Below are positions 6,725 through 16,216 of a stretch of 33,952 nucleotides of DNA, piece by piece; the first letter of the stretch is position 1, and each line of letters begins with the position of its first letter. Position numbers and translations under genes: made by a program. The notes below the pieces were generated by a model. The model was not told where the DNA came from. It searched no databases and saw nothing but the letters and a program-made list of their open reading frames with translations. Source of the DNA: Gammaproteobacteria bacterium (GTDB taxonomy: Bacteria > Pseudomonadota > Gammaproteobacteria > SZUA-152); NCBI GenBank assembly GCA_013152545.1, contig JAADGF010000080.1, positions 1-33,952 of the forward strand. Direction: 5' to 3'.

Positions 6725-9250
6725 CTAAACCGTTTCACCACGAAACAGCGTTCTAATTCTTGCCGCATTACCAATAACCAATAACGAACTAATCGGCATT
6801 GCGATTGCCGCCACTAAAGGGGTAATAAATCCGGCCATTGCCAACGGCACCATTATAATATTATAAACAATTGAGATACCAATATTTTGATGTATTGTAC
6901 GCAATGTACGTCGCGCCAACTTAATTGCCAATTGAAGTTTATTGATATCATCACTGAGCAACACGATATCAGCACTGCCACCGGATACATCAGTACCCGA
7001 ACCTAACGCAATACCCACGTCGGCCCGCGCCAATGCCGGAGCATCATTAATGCCATCGCCGACCATCGCCACTTTGCTGCCATGTTGTCGCAATTGCTGA
7101 ATAACTTGGTCTTTTTGTTGTGGCAACACTTGCGCTATGCTCGCCATGCCGCCCAGTTCTTTGGCGATCCCCTCAACAACCACACGCCGGTCACCACTGA
7201 GTATCGTAGTCTGCATCCCGTTGGCCTGTAACGCGCTGATCAACACTTTGGCACCTGAACGTAACTGGTCCGTAATAGCGATCAAACCAACCGCTTTGGC
7301 GTCAATACCAACGTGCACACAACTTGCGCCTCGCGCCTCCCATTGTTGCTGTTGTGTTTTAAAGCGCTCATCAATCGTAACATTATTTTCAAGCAACCAG
7401 TTTTCTGTACCAACCACAACATTAACACCATCCGCGACAATCCCTTTCACACCATAACCCGGCTTGTTTAACACCTGTTGCGCCTCCATTGGCATAAGCC
7501 CCTGTGACTTACAGGCTGTGGTAATGGCTTTCGCAATACTGTGTTCAGAATAACGCTCCACTGCGGCCACCTGTGCAAGAAGTCGATCCGGGGCGAGCAC
7601 CTGCTGCGCTTTCGATTGGGTGTTATCCTCGTTATTACTGACAATGATTTCCTGCACTTGCATACGACCTTGCGTCAGCGTCCCTGTCTTGTCAAAAACC
7701 ATATGGTCGATGCGTGATAACGTTTCCAGCACTGCGCTGTTTTTAATAAGAATACCATAACGTGCACCTAACCCGGATGCTGAGGCAATTGCCATCGGTG
7801 TAGCCAAACCAAAAGCACAAGGACAGGTGATGATAAGAACGGCGGTTGCTGTCATCAAAGCGGTTTCAAAACCGGCGGTTAACCACCAACTGAACGTACT
7901 GATTGCTAACAATAAAGTTATTGCCACAAACCAGGGTACAATACGGTCTGCCACCCGTTGAATGGGGGCTTTCGAGGTTTGCGCATCTTCCACCAATTGT
8001 ATAATTTTCCCCAGCGAGGTATTGCGCAGCGTACCGCAAACAGTAACCATTAGGGCACTATCAAGGTTCATGGTACCGGCGGAAACACTCTCACCTTTGC
8101 TTTTAAATACGGGTTTTGATTCACCACTGAGCATGGACTCATCCACACTGCTACGCCCCTCAATAATAGTGCCATCAACCGGAATATGATCTCCCGGTTT
8201 AATCAGCACAACATCGCCCGCGCTAATCGCACGAATAGGTAAAATATGCTCTTCACCACCACGCAATACGGTGGCACCGCGTGGTTGCAAGTCCAGCAAG
8301 CGTTGTGTCGACACTACTGCCTGGCGTTTGGATATCGCCTCCAGATAACGCCCTACCAAGATCACAAAGATAAAATTCACTACCGTGTCGAAATACACAT
8401 CGGCCACAGCAGACTGAGACCATGTCACATAAACTGAATAACAATAAGTGCTTAGTGCCCCAATGGAGATGGGCAGATCCATACTAAGATGTAGCCGTTT
8501 TAATCCCGTCCATGCATTGTAAAAAAAAGGATAACCGGAATAAAGCAACGTAGGTGTTGCAAGTGCGAAACCTGCCCAATGAAGTAGCTGTTGAAACTCA
8601 GTATTATTAGCGCCACTGTAAAGCGCAATAGAAATCCACATCAAATTCATCATTGCAAAAGCTGCAAATGCCATGCGAAATAATAACGCACGATTTTGCT
8701 TTTTAAGCTGACCCTCTGCAATCTCAGGATCAAACGGAACCGCAGTGTAGCCAATTTTCCCTAAATGAGCGATAATTTTTGATAACGCAATTTTAGAGTT
8801 ATCCCAGCGCACCTTAAGACGCTTACCAGAAAGGTTAACATGCGCCTTAAGCACCCCCGTCATTTGCGCCAACGAATGTTCAATTAACCACACACAGGCT
8901 GCGCAATGAATACCCTCCACCAATAAATGGATATCTCGTTCCCGTTGTAATGATGACACAAACTCAGCCTGTACCTCGTCTATATCGTAGAGCGCGGCAT
9001 CTTTCAATGATACGGGCGGTGGCGCCAGTACTGCACCTGTCGGGGTACGGCGATAAAACCCTTGAAGACCTGAATCGTGTATCGCGTTGCAAACTGACTG
9101 ACACGATGGGCAGCAAAACTGACGCGTGATACCCTCTATACTCCCAGTAAAACGGATATGATCCGGTAACGCTAAACCGCAGTGAAAACAACCTTGCGCT
9201 GTCTGCTCCCGGTGAAAATAATGACTCTGTAACGGTTCAACAGAACTCAT
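6725..9250 (-). CDS. ccoI: cbb3-type copper-translocating P1B ATPase CcoI (FixI)
   Basis: This 841-residue inner-membrane ATPase supplies copper for cbb3 oxidase assembly. The N-terminal Cys-rich domain has CFHC (21-24) and CCPSC (46-50). It is followed by a heavy-metal-associated domain with GIHCAAC (Cys116, Cys119). The membrane metal site CPC is at 476-478, the phosphorylation motif DKTGT at 520-524, and GDGINDAPALARADVGIA follows near residue 750. This N-terminal arrangement is typical of the FixI/CtpA2 branch rather than detoxifying CopA. The start overlaps the ccoH stop in an ATGA (9247-9250), indicating translational coupling. Confidence 0.96.
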   Translation of the reverse strand: MSSVEPLQSHYFHREQTAQGCFHCGLALPDHIRFTGSIEGITRQFCCPSCQSVCNAIHDSGLQGFYRRTPTGAVLAPPPVSLKDAALYDIDEVQAEFVSSLQRERDIHLLVEGIHCAACVWLIEHSLAQMTGVLKAHVNLSGKRLKVRWDNSKIALSKIIAHLGKIGYTAVPFDPEIAEGQLKKQNRALLFRMAFAAFAMMNLMWISIALYSGANNTEFQQLLHWAGFALATPTLLYSGYPFFYNAWTGLKRLHLSMDLPISIGALSTYCYSVYVTWSQSAVADVYFDTVVNFIFVILVGRYLEAISKRQAVVSTQRLLDLQPRGATVLRGGEEHILPIRAISAGDVVLIKPGDHIPVDGTIIEGRSSVDESMLSGESKPVFKSKGESVSAGTMNLDSALMVTVCGTLRNTSLGKIIQLVEDAQTSKAPIQRVADRIVPWFVAITLLLAISTFSWWLTAGFETALMTATAVLIITCPCAFGLATPMAIASASGLGARYGILIKNSAVLETLSRIDHMVFDKTGTLTQGRMQVQEIIVSNNEDNTQSKAQQVLAPDRLLAQVAAVERYSEHSIAKAITTACKSQGLMPMEAQQVLNKPGYGVKGIVADGVNVVVGTENWLLENNVTIDERFKTQQQQWEARGASCVHVGIDAKAVGLIAITDQLRSGAKVLISALQANGMQTTILSGDRRVVVEGIAKELGGMASIAQVLPQQKDQVIQQLRQHGSKVAMVGDGINDAPALARADVGIALGSGTDVSGGSADIVLLSDDINKLQLAIKLARRTLRTIHQNIGISIVYNIIMVPLAMAGFITPLVAAIAMPISSLLVIGNAARIRTLFRGETV

Positions 9251-9801
9251 GGGGCGGATACGGAAATACGATGCGTTTGTTGGTAATTGTCTGCCTCCCG
9301 CTGCACGTGAATATTGAGATCCCAGATTCCGGGCAACGGAAAGTGAATACTGGCTTGATAAAGCCCAGGAGCGTATTGGTACAAGGCAGTGGTAAAATCA
9401 GCCCCGGCATTGGATGGCCGGTATGCAACGAGATTCACCTCAGCATTTTTAATGGGTAAACCTCGTAAATCCACCGCACTGAATCGGTAAATATCTGGGG
9501 TATTGACGCGTATATACTCTGGAATTTCAAGCTTGGTCTGCCATTGCAAGGCATTACGGGCCGCAAATAACTTGCTGGCATTGTCCTCAAACTGACGCCC
9601 CTGTTCATAATAGTCTTCCACTACCAAGCCAGGACTGGTAACGATGGATAAAACAATGAACACTGCGTTGACGGTCAAAAACAAAACCACCACGCCCAAC
9701 CAGCCAATGACCCATGGGTTACGCAATGCTTGGGGGTTATCCTGTGAGTAACGTTTTCGCCATTCAGTACTCCATCCGATAATATTTGACATAGAACTCA
9801 T
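9247..9801 (-). CDS. ccoH: cbb3 oxidase assembly protein CcoH (FixH)
   Basis: The product has 184 residues. A single membrane helix lies near the N-terminus (about 27-50), and a periplasmic domain carries the FixH signature VVEDYYEQGRQF. The start at 9801 is chosen because GGAGG lies 6-8 nt upstream. The frame is open further upstream to 9864, but that would overlap ccoG and lacks a ribosome binding site. FixH proteins stabilise CcoNO and assist metallation with CcoI. It overlaps ccoI by 4 bp and follows ccoG by 22 bp. Confidence 0.9.
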   Translation of the reverse strand: MSSMSNIIGWSTEWRKRYSQDNPQALRNPWVIGWLGVVVLFLTVNAVFIVLSIVTSPGLVVEDYYEQGRQFEDNASKLFAARNALQWQTKLEIPEYIRVNTPDIYRFSAVDLRGLPIKNAEVNLVAYRPSNAGADFTTALYQYAPGLYQASIHFPLPGIWDLNIHVQREADNYQQTHRISVSAP

Positions 9802-9823
9802 TTTTTTCCTCCTAAATCCGCCC

Positions 9824-11272
9824 CTAAGGGGCAGGCCCGAAAAACATACTCTCGTACTCCGCATAACTGCTAGGGTTTATGGTATCGACCACGCGGTAAA
9901 CGATCGGCATGGATTCTGTTAATACAACATCACCAGGAATACGTATAAACAAAGTATAGGCGGTAACCCGGCCAGCTTGAAGCAATAAGGGCTTATCTGC
10001 ACCCACCAAATGTATCGCTTCATGACCGACAGCGTTCACTGTAACGCGTGTATCGTTTTTGGTTTTATTTAATATTTTCAATACATACTTATTTTGCACA
10101 AACCCATCACTGCGTAACACATATAAAGGTTGGCGTTCGTGTAATACTTTCAACTCGAGACTACCAAGCGTATTGAGGCCGTAAATAATACCCGCCGCCG
10201 CTAACACCATTATTAGCATATACAACATTACCCGTGGGCGCCTCGACAGCTTGATGACTGGTTTACCTTCAATCTCATCCAGTGAAGCATAGCGGATCAG
10301 ACCTCGTGGACGTTTGATCTTGTCCATGACGATATCACAGGCATCAATGCATAATGCACAAGTGATGCAACCTTCCTGCTGGCCATGACGAATATCAATG
10401 CCAGTGGGGCATACTGCAACACATTGCTTGCAGTCGATGCAATCGCCACTTAGTACGTCATTTTGTCTCGGCTTATCAACATTGACTGTATTTTCGATTT
10501 TTTTTAGTTTGCCGCGTGGCTCACCTCGGGCAAAATCATAGGTAGGTAGTATGGTCTCGCGGTCATACATCACGCCTTGGATTCGCGCGTAAGGGCAAAG
10601 CCAAAAGCAAACCTGCTCCCGCATATGCCCAGCGAACAAATAGGTAAAAAAAGTAAATACCCCCACTGTCAGCCAAGCAAACATCGGTGCCTGCAACGTC
10701 AGGTAGTCATACCAAAGCTGATACGCATCGGTAAACCAAGCCGTGAAGCTAATACCCGTCATCGCTCCAATCAGCAGCCAGACCGTATGTTTAAGAAACT
10801 TTATACGAACTTTAGCAAATGTCCAGGGCGCATTTTCCAATTTCATGCGCTTGCTGGGCTGACCTTCCAACTTTTCTTCTATCCAAGTAAAAATATCTGT
10901 CCATACAGTTTGAAAACAAAAGTAACCACAAAACACTCTACCTGCAATGGATGTAACGGCCGCCAGCAATAGCGCAAAAAACAATAAAACCAGCGCTAAC
11001 ATCCAGACATCCTGCGGCAGAATGGTAATATCGTAAAAATGGAACTGTCTGCCAGGAATATCCAACAATATCGCCTGACGGCCCTCCCAACGAAAATAAG
11101 GCCCAATGAAAAATGCCAACCATACCGTCATGGATAGCCATTTTATGCTGCGATAAAATCCCGGCATGCGTTTGGCATGGATTGACTCCCCACCCGTATT
11201 GACATGCCAATAATCCGCTTCGTGGCAAAGTTGTTCGAGGTTTTGTTGCACCTCCTTTACAGGCTCACTCAC
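9824..11272 (-). CDS. ccoG: cbb3 oxidase accessory protein CcoG (RdxA/FixG), polyferredoxin
   Basis: The product has 482 residues with five or so membrane helices. Membrane-proximal Cys motifs include CGYFCFQTVW (115-124) and CFWLCPYARIQG (222-233). Two [4Fe-4S] motifs follow at Cys278/281/284/288 and Cys302/305/308/312, then a C-terminal Ig-like FixG_C domain. CcoG reduces Cu(II) to Cu(I) for cbb3 biogenesis in studied systems. The frame begins with GTG at 11272. No good ribosome binding site precedes it, while a strong AAAGGAGGTG lies inside codons 6-8 with no usable start after it, so initiation is odd here. It is first of the GHIS unit, 171 bp beyond ccoP. Confidence 0.94.
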   Translation of the reverse strand: MSEPVKEVQQNLEQLCHEADYWHVNTGGESIHAKRMPGFYRSIKWLSMTVWLAFFIGPYFRWEGRQAILLDIPGRQFHFYDITILPQDVWMLALVLLFFALLLAAVTSIAGRVFCGYFCFQTVWTDIFTWIEEKLEGQPSKRMKLENAPWTFAKVRIKFLKHTVWLLIGAMTGISFTAWFTDAYQLWYDYLTLQAPMFAWLTVGVFTFFTYLFAGHMREQVCFWLCPYARIQGVMYDRETILPTYDFARGEPRGKLKKIENTVNVDKPRQNDVLSGDCIDCKQCVAVCPTGIDIRHGQQEGCITCALCIDACDIVMDKIKRPRGLIRYASLDEIEGKPVIKLSRRPRVMLYMLIMVLAAAGIIYGLNTLGSLELKVLHERQPLYVLRSDGFVQNKYVLKILNKTKNDTRVTVNAVGHEAIHLVGADKPLLLQAGRVTAYTLFIRIPGDVVLTESMPIVYRVVDTINPSSYAEYESMFFGPAP

Positions 11273-11443
11273 GCTGCATGCGACACTCTAACTAAGTCAA
11301 CAATCGTTAGCATCCGTGAGTAAATTTGACTTAATCGACATACATTATCGGAATATTTATAAACAACTGCTAATCCAATAAAAACAGTATCTACAACCAT
11401 ATATCCTCTCATTCTTAAGTATTATTATTGAATCCGCTGTTTA

Positions 11444-12298
11444 TTATTGCCCTCCGCCTAACTTATGCACGTACACGGCGAGTTTTTTAATCTCCGCTTC
11501 ACTCAGTTGTTTTTCAAAACCGGGCATAATTGCCTGGCGGGACTCTGCTGCGTCGGGCTCATTAACGCCATGCACAATGGTGTATTTAATACTGTCTTCA
11601 GTGCCAGGTGAAAAACGCCATATACCATCGGTAAGATTAGCGCCACCTACCATTTGCTCACCTTTTCCATCTTCGCCATGACAGCCGGAACAACCCTGAT
11701 CCTCGAACAGCGTTTTTCCAACGGCATGTTCAGTACCTTGACTCAGCGCTATAACATGTTGCGTCAGGTCATTGAGTTCCTGCTCACTTAATATGGGGCC
11801 AAACGCTGGCATCATACCCTCCCGGCCATCGGTAATGGAATCCTGAATAGCGTCAATGCTACCACCATATAACCAGTCATCGTCTGCCAATATCGGATAA
11901 CCCGGGTTTCCGGCGCCACCAACACCGTGACAGGGCGCGCATCGGTCCCCAAACAGCACTTTTACAGAACGCACTGTATACGTTGACAGTTCCTGATCAT
12001 CCAGTATCGCCAAAGCAGACATACCTTTTAATTTGTTTTCAAACGGCGCACGCACAGCTTCTATTTGCTTGACGGATTCATTAAAACGCTTCATTTGCGT
12101 CCAATCAAGCACACCTTTTGTGTATCCGGTTGCTAATGGAATTGCCGGGTATAATATAAAGTAACCCAATATGAATAAACCGCTTAGATAAAGCGTCACC
12201 ATCCACCACCGAGGTGGCTGGTTGGTTAACTCTCGCAGATTATCGTCCCAAACATGTCCTGTGTCCGGAACAGCAGTGGAATCATTTTTATTTTTCAT
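11444..12298 (-). CDS. ccoP: cbb3 oxidase subunit III CcoP (dihaem cytochrome c)
   Basis: The product has 284 residues. The cytoplasmic N-terminus carries the CcoP signature VWDDNLRELTNQPPRWW, and one membrane helix follows (about 31-55). Two periplasmic cytochrome c domains bind haem through CAPCH (120-124) and CSGCH (203-207), with likely distal Met ligands in MMPAFG (Met163) and IMPGF (Met258). It passes electrons from soluble cytochromes to CcoO and CcoN. Its ATG overlaps the ccoQ stop (ATGA, 12295-12298). Confidence 0.96.
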   Translation of the reverse strand: MKNKNDSTAVPDTGHVWDDNLRELTNQPPRWWMVTLYLSGLFILGYFILYPAIPLATGYTKGVLDWTQMKRFNESVKQIEAVRAPFENKLKGMSALAILDDQELSTYTVRSVKVLFGDRCAPCHGVGGAGNPGYPILADDDWLYGGSIDAIQDSITDGREGMMPAFGPILSEQELNDLTQHVIALSQGTEHAVGKTLFEDQGCSGCHGEDGKGEQMVGGANLTDGIWRFSPGTEDSIKYTIVHGVNEPDAAESRQAIMPGFEKQLSEAEIKKLAVYVHKLGGGQ

Positions 12299-12501
12299 TT
12301 TTCATCCTCAGTCGGCACTCGATCTTCGTTCATGGGAATAAAACGCTTGGCTTCTAGCTTGTTTTTATTAGATGGGTGAAAAACATAGATAAAAACTGCC
12401 ACCATTGCAAAAAACACTACCACGGTAATAATCAAGCCCACCCAATCGTGCCATGTCATGGCATTCCAGTCCGTGTAAAAATATTGTTTGATGCTATTCA
12501 C
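12295..12501 (-). CDS. ccoQ: cbb3 oxidase small subunit CcoQ
   Basis: The product has 68 residues: a short N-terminus, one membrane helix (about 20-42) and a charged tail containing KRFIPMNED. The GTG at 12501 is chosen as start because GGAG lies 9 nt upstream and the family begins near here. It overlaps the ccoO stop region by 8 bp. A longer frame to 12636 is an artefact of overlap with ccoO, and an ATG at 12516 is a weaker alternative. CcoQ stabilises the CcoNOP complex. It is coupled to ccoP by an ATGA overlap. Confidence 0.85.
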   Translation of the reverse strand: MNSIKQYFYTDWNAMTWHDWVGLIITVVVFFAMVAVFIYVFHPSNKNKLEAKRFIPMNEDRVPTEDEK

Positions 12502-13207
12502 GATAAACCACTCCATAATCCAGTTTAGCCATCGTCCCCAACACTTGCATATAAGCCACCATCGCATCCATCTCCGTCTTACCGTCTGCGGCGGCGGCCG
12601 ACGCCTCAATATCTGCGTCAGTGTATGGCACACCAAGCGTTTGCATTGCCTTTAAATGTTTTTTGACCCTGGTACCATCCAAAATTTGTCGTTGAAACCA
12701 GGGATAGTTGGGCATTACTGATTCTGGTACAACGGAACGTGGCGCAATGAAATGTTTAACATGCCAATCATCCGAATACTTTCCCCCGACGCGGGCCAGG
12801 TCTGGTCCGGTACGCTTGGAACCCCATTGAAATGGATGGTCGTAGATCGACTCAGACGCTAATGAATAGTGGCCATAACGCTCTTTTTCATCTCGAAAGG
12901 GCCGAATCATTTGGGAATGGCATAAATAACATCCCTCTCTGAGGTAGATATTGCGCCCCATTAATTCCAACCCCGTATAAGGGCGGATACCGTCGCCTGG
13001 CTGCCAATCTGCCAGGGTTTCTCCGTCTTCAGGTGTCCAGAGAATTTCGGGACGGGCATTGTGCTCCATGGTATCGTCGAGATAATAAAGCGGTACAATC
13101 TCAACAATACCGCCAATCGACAATACAAAGAACATCATTAACAATAGCGCCCAGACATTGCGCTCTAATTTGTCTTGTAATTTCGTTGAATAGATTTTAT
13201 TAGCCAT
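12494..13207 (-). CDS. ccoO: cbb3 oxidase subunit II CcoO (monohaem cytochrome c)
   Basis: The product has 237 residues, the usual size. One N-terminal membrane helix (about 19-42) anchors a periplasmic domain that binds a single c-type haem through CYLCH (93-97) in the conserved context [18 protein letters not shown] later VMPNYPW supplies the likely Met ligand. CcoO carries electrons from CcoP to the catalytic subunit. It starts 13 bp after the ccoN stop, with a GGGAG-type ribosome binding site in the gap. Confidence 0.97.
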   Translation of the reverse strand: MANKIYSTKLQDKLERNVWALLLMMFFVLSIGGIVEIVPLYYLDDTMEHNARPEILWTPEDGETLADWQPGDGIRPYTGLELMGRNIYLREGCYLCHSQMIRPFRDEKERYGHYSLASESIYDHPFQWGSKRTGPDLARVGGKYSDDWHVKHFIAPRSVVPESVMPNYPWFQRQILDGTRVKKHLKAMQTLGVPYTDADIEASAAAADGKTEMDAMVAYMQVLGTMAKLDYGVVYRE

Positions 13208-13220
13208 CTCTGCTCTCCCC

Positions 13221-14648
13221 CTATGCCCTTACCGGCTCAGCGCTAACGTTCCGTTCTGCACCCGCCTGGCGCAGCGTCATCACTACGTTATAGAGCATTA
13301 TCACGCCACCTAAGAAATAGATAAAACCACCCACGAAGCGCATCACATAATACGGATGCATGGCAGCTACCGATTCGGCAAACGTGTAAGTTAAGGTTCC
13401 GAACTCATCATAGTCACGCCACATCAAGCCCTGCATAATGCCCGATATCCACATAGCGGTAATATAGATAGCAATACCAATGGTTGCCAACCAAAAATGC
13501 GTATTCACCAATCGGGTGGAATACATCTCCGTATTCCATAAGCGTGTAACAAGATGGTATATTGCGCCAGCACCGACCATACCGACCCAGCCCAACGCAC
13601 CGGAATGCACATGACCAATCGTCCAGTCGGTATAGTGCGATAACGCATTAACCACTTTTAGTGCCATTACTGGTCCTTCAAACGTCGACATGGCATAAAA
13701 AGCAAGCGACATGATAAGAAAACGCAACACATAGTCGGTGCGGAGTTTGTCCCAGGCACCACTCAAGGTCATCATGCCATTAACAGCGCCACCCCAAGAC
13801 GGCACAATCATGGCAATGGAAATGGCCGCCCCTAAAGAGCCTGTCCAGTCGGGCAAAGCTGTGTATTGCAAATGATGGGCACCTAACCACACATAACCAA
13901 ACGTTAAACACCAAAAGTGCAATACGGACAGACGATAAGAATAAATGGGGCGCTCAGCCTGCTTGGGAACAAAATAATACATAATGCCGAGAAACCCGGC
14001 GGTTAAGTAAAACCCCACAGCATTATGGCCCCACCACCATTGAATCATGGCATCCTGCACGCTGGAGAAAATAGAATAAGACTTGAATAGCTCAACGGGA
14101 ATTGCCAAGCTATTCACCACATGAAGATAAGTGATCATTACCATCATGCTCAGAAAAAACCAATTGGAAACATAAATATGCGTGCTTTTACGATTAGCAA
14201 TGGTCATAATAAAGTTAAACGTAAAAGACAGCCAGACGATCGCTATGAGGATATCAATGGGCCATTCCAATTCGGCATATTCCTTACCCTGAGTAAATCC
14301 CATCGGCAGCGTAATGACTGCTAGCACAATGATCAGGTTCCAGCCCCAGAAAGTAAACCAGGCTAATTTGTCGCTCCACAGCTTAACCCCACAGGTGCGC
14401 TGCACACTATAAAATGCCGATGCCATTAGCACACATCCACCAAAGGCAAAAATAACGGCATTAGTGTGCACTGGCCTTAATCGTCCAAAACTAAGATACG
14501 GATTGTCAAAATTAAGAAATGGCCAAGCGAGTTCCGCTGCGATGTAGACGCCAACAAACGTTCCAAACACCAAATAGATAACCGTAGCGACTGAAAACCA
14601 CCTGACAATATTGAAGTTGTATTTTTTTTCTAATTCGTTCACTTGCAC
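13221..14648 (-). CDS. ccoN: cbb3 oxidase catalytic subunit I CcoN
   Basis: This 475-residue haem-copper oxidase subunit has about 12 membrane helices and reduces O2 at a haem b3-CuB centre. Visible ligands are His61 (RPVHTN, low-spin haem), His208 ([10 protein letters not shown], CuB) and His258-His259 (CuB). His346 and His348 (GHVHSG) bind the haems. Tyr252 is in the position of the cbb3 cross-linked tyrosine. The start codon is GTG at 14648 with AGGAGAGGTG upstream, so this start is good. It is first of the ccoNOQP operon. O2-dependent control by an Fnr/Anr protein is usual for this operon, but I found no clear TTGAT-N4-ATCAA box upstream. Confidence 0.97.
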   Translation of the reverse strand: MQVNELEKKYNFNIVRWFSVATVIYLVFGTFVGVYIAAELAWPFLNFDNPYLSFGRLRPVHTNAVIFAFGGCVLMASAFYSVQRTCGVKLWSDKLAWFTFWGWNLIIVLAVITLPMGFTQGKEYAELEWPIDILIAIVWLSFTFNFIMTIANRKSTHIYVSNWFFLSMMVMITYLHVVNSLAIPVELFKSYSIFSSVQDAMIQWWWGHNAVGFYLTAGFLGIMYYFVPKQAERPIYSYRLSVLHFWCLTFGYVWLGAHHLQYTALPDWTGSLGAAISIAMIVPSWGGAVNGMMTLSGAWDKLRTDYVLRFLIMSLAFYAMSTFEGPVMALKVVNALSHYTDWTIGHVHSGALGWVGMVGAGAIYHLVTRLWNTEMYSTRLVNTHFWLATIGIAIYITAMWISGIMQGLMWRDYDEFGTLTYTFAESVAAMHPYYVMRFVGGFIYFLGGVIMLYNVVMTLRQAGAERNVSAEPVRA

Positions 14649-16216
14649 AGCTCACCTCTCCTGTAGCGGATTTGTAATTTTTATTTCACACGTCCTTCGT
14701 TATAAAAAAATAAAAAATCAACACAAGCCTTGTAACTTAAGAATTCGCCGAATCGTCAACACTGTCAATATATGCTGAAGCCTTTTCCCCAGGTAATGTT
14801 AGTTTCATTGACATAACGCAGTTTTATTTACTAATAACCCAGCAGTTGCAGGCATTACATTCACCAATGATTATTGACTTGACAGCGACATATGCTTAAA
14901 TTCGTAATGCGGTCATTGAAAATACTTATCAGGCTCATGTATAATTAAGGAAAGCAAAAGGAACACATCAACGAGGGGTCACTGTCTGAGAAAAGCAATC
15001 CCTGCCGCGAAATAGTGGTTTTTCCCCTGCTTCCGGCTTAATTCCCAGACTAGCCGCCAAACCGTTCGATATCACTAAAAACGATTTGACTCTAGCCATA
15101 TACGCACATACGACTGTACTAGCAATAGATAGACAGTACATCCTTAGCTGTCCCTTCACTAAACAATAAAAACTATTGCAACTACTCAGCTTGCCTTTGA
15201 TTTGCCTAATTACTGCATTAAAAAAATCAAAGACAACCTGAGCCATTACTGGGTATTTAAATAACCATGAGTTACAAACTATTTTTTCTACAGCAACACA
15301 ACAGACAGCAAAGTAATGAAGCGAGCAATTTGTAACACGATCGAACAATAAACCGACTCTGCGACGGAATGGATATACCAACAGTAAAACATTAAGGAAC
15401 GCGTTGATACACCACAACGAAGATTTCAAAATAAAAGCAAGCATCACGTTTGCGATGTGGATGTGAGTAAATGTAACGTGTTATCGATGCGCCGTGTGCA
15501 TCATAGCCGCTTCCATCAATACGCCACAAAAAGCGCAATGACGCGTACGCGTAATAGTCAAGCTGTTGCAAAAACCGCAACATAACCGCAGAACGAAGAA
15601 ACGTGCAACCAATGTCTAAAGCAAAAAGGCCATGGGTATATGAATAACGATACTGAATTTTTGTTGATGTAATAATTTTAGCCCCTCGAATCTAACGAAA
15701 ACCAGTAAGCCTCGATTCTCATCCTATCTGTCGAAACAAACGTTGTCTCGGCATAATCCCTACAAAGACGTCAATTTGAAAGAACTTTCTCACTACTTTC
15801 ACTGGCTTCATAGCACTACCGACATAAATTTCAAACTATTATCATTGCATTAATATTTTTAACTGGCATAATTTTCAGTAATCGTTACACTGGTTTTCAC
15901 AAACAGTTTAAACATAAAAATTAAGGGGCGGAAAAACTAAACTAAAACTAAGGGGCAGTACTGTCCAGTAAATGACAGGCCAACCTGACTTACAAATTCA
16001 TACTCCCATTGTTGATAGATTACACACTATCTACACGTTTCCTACACAATTAAGATAATAAAATTAAGGTAGTAATAAGGTGGTAAAATAGTATTTTGTT
16101 AGCAAGGCAAGCAACCGTATTAAGGCTTTTCGGATGGCGGTACCAGGTGCACTATGGGTATATTTACAAGGGTATATTTACAATTTTTAACATCGTAAAC
16201 ATTTAACTATTTCACA
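14649..16216. other. Long gap without a convincing gene between ccoN and the oxidase pair
   Basis: These 1568 bp hold the promoters of two divergent transcription units. Two minus-strand frames (15447-14968, 159 codons, and 15583-15392, 63 codons) are Cys- and aromatic-rich, lack good ribosome binding sites and match nothing I recognise. I treat them as probable non-genes or decayed sequence. 15900-16216 is A+T-rich with short repeated blocks (TAAGGGGC twice near 15922 and 15950). A 14-bp tandem duplication lies at 16156-16183. No tRNA or clear hairpin was found. Confidence 0.5.
16156..16183. repeat. 14-bp perfect tandem duplication upstream of the oxidase-like pair
   Basis: GGGTATATTTACAA is repeated head to tail at 16156-16169 and 16170-16183, ending 33 bp before the first oxidase-like gene. 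Its place in the presumptive promoter or leader makes a regulatory effect possible. The site itself resembles no operator I know. Confidence 0.8.

Noticed and set aside
12502-12636. Upstream extension of ccoQ
   Set aside because: It is the ccoO coding sequence read in another frame; the Arg/Trp-rich translation is typical of a shadow.
14649-14960. Fnr/Anr box upstream of ccoN
   Set aside because: TTGAC and TTGAT half-sites occur, but none has a matching second half at 4-nt spacing; likewise TTGACTTAATCGAC near 11328 upstream of ccoG has the wrong spacing.
14968-15583. Two overlapping minus-strand frames of 159 and 63 codons as genes
   Set aside because: Unusual Cys- and aromatic-rich composition, no recognised motif and no good ribosome binding site; described within the gap entry only.
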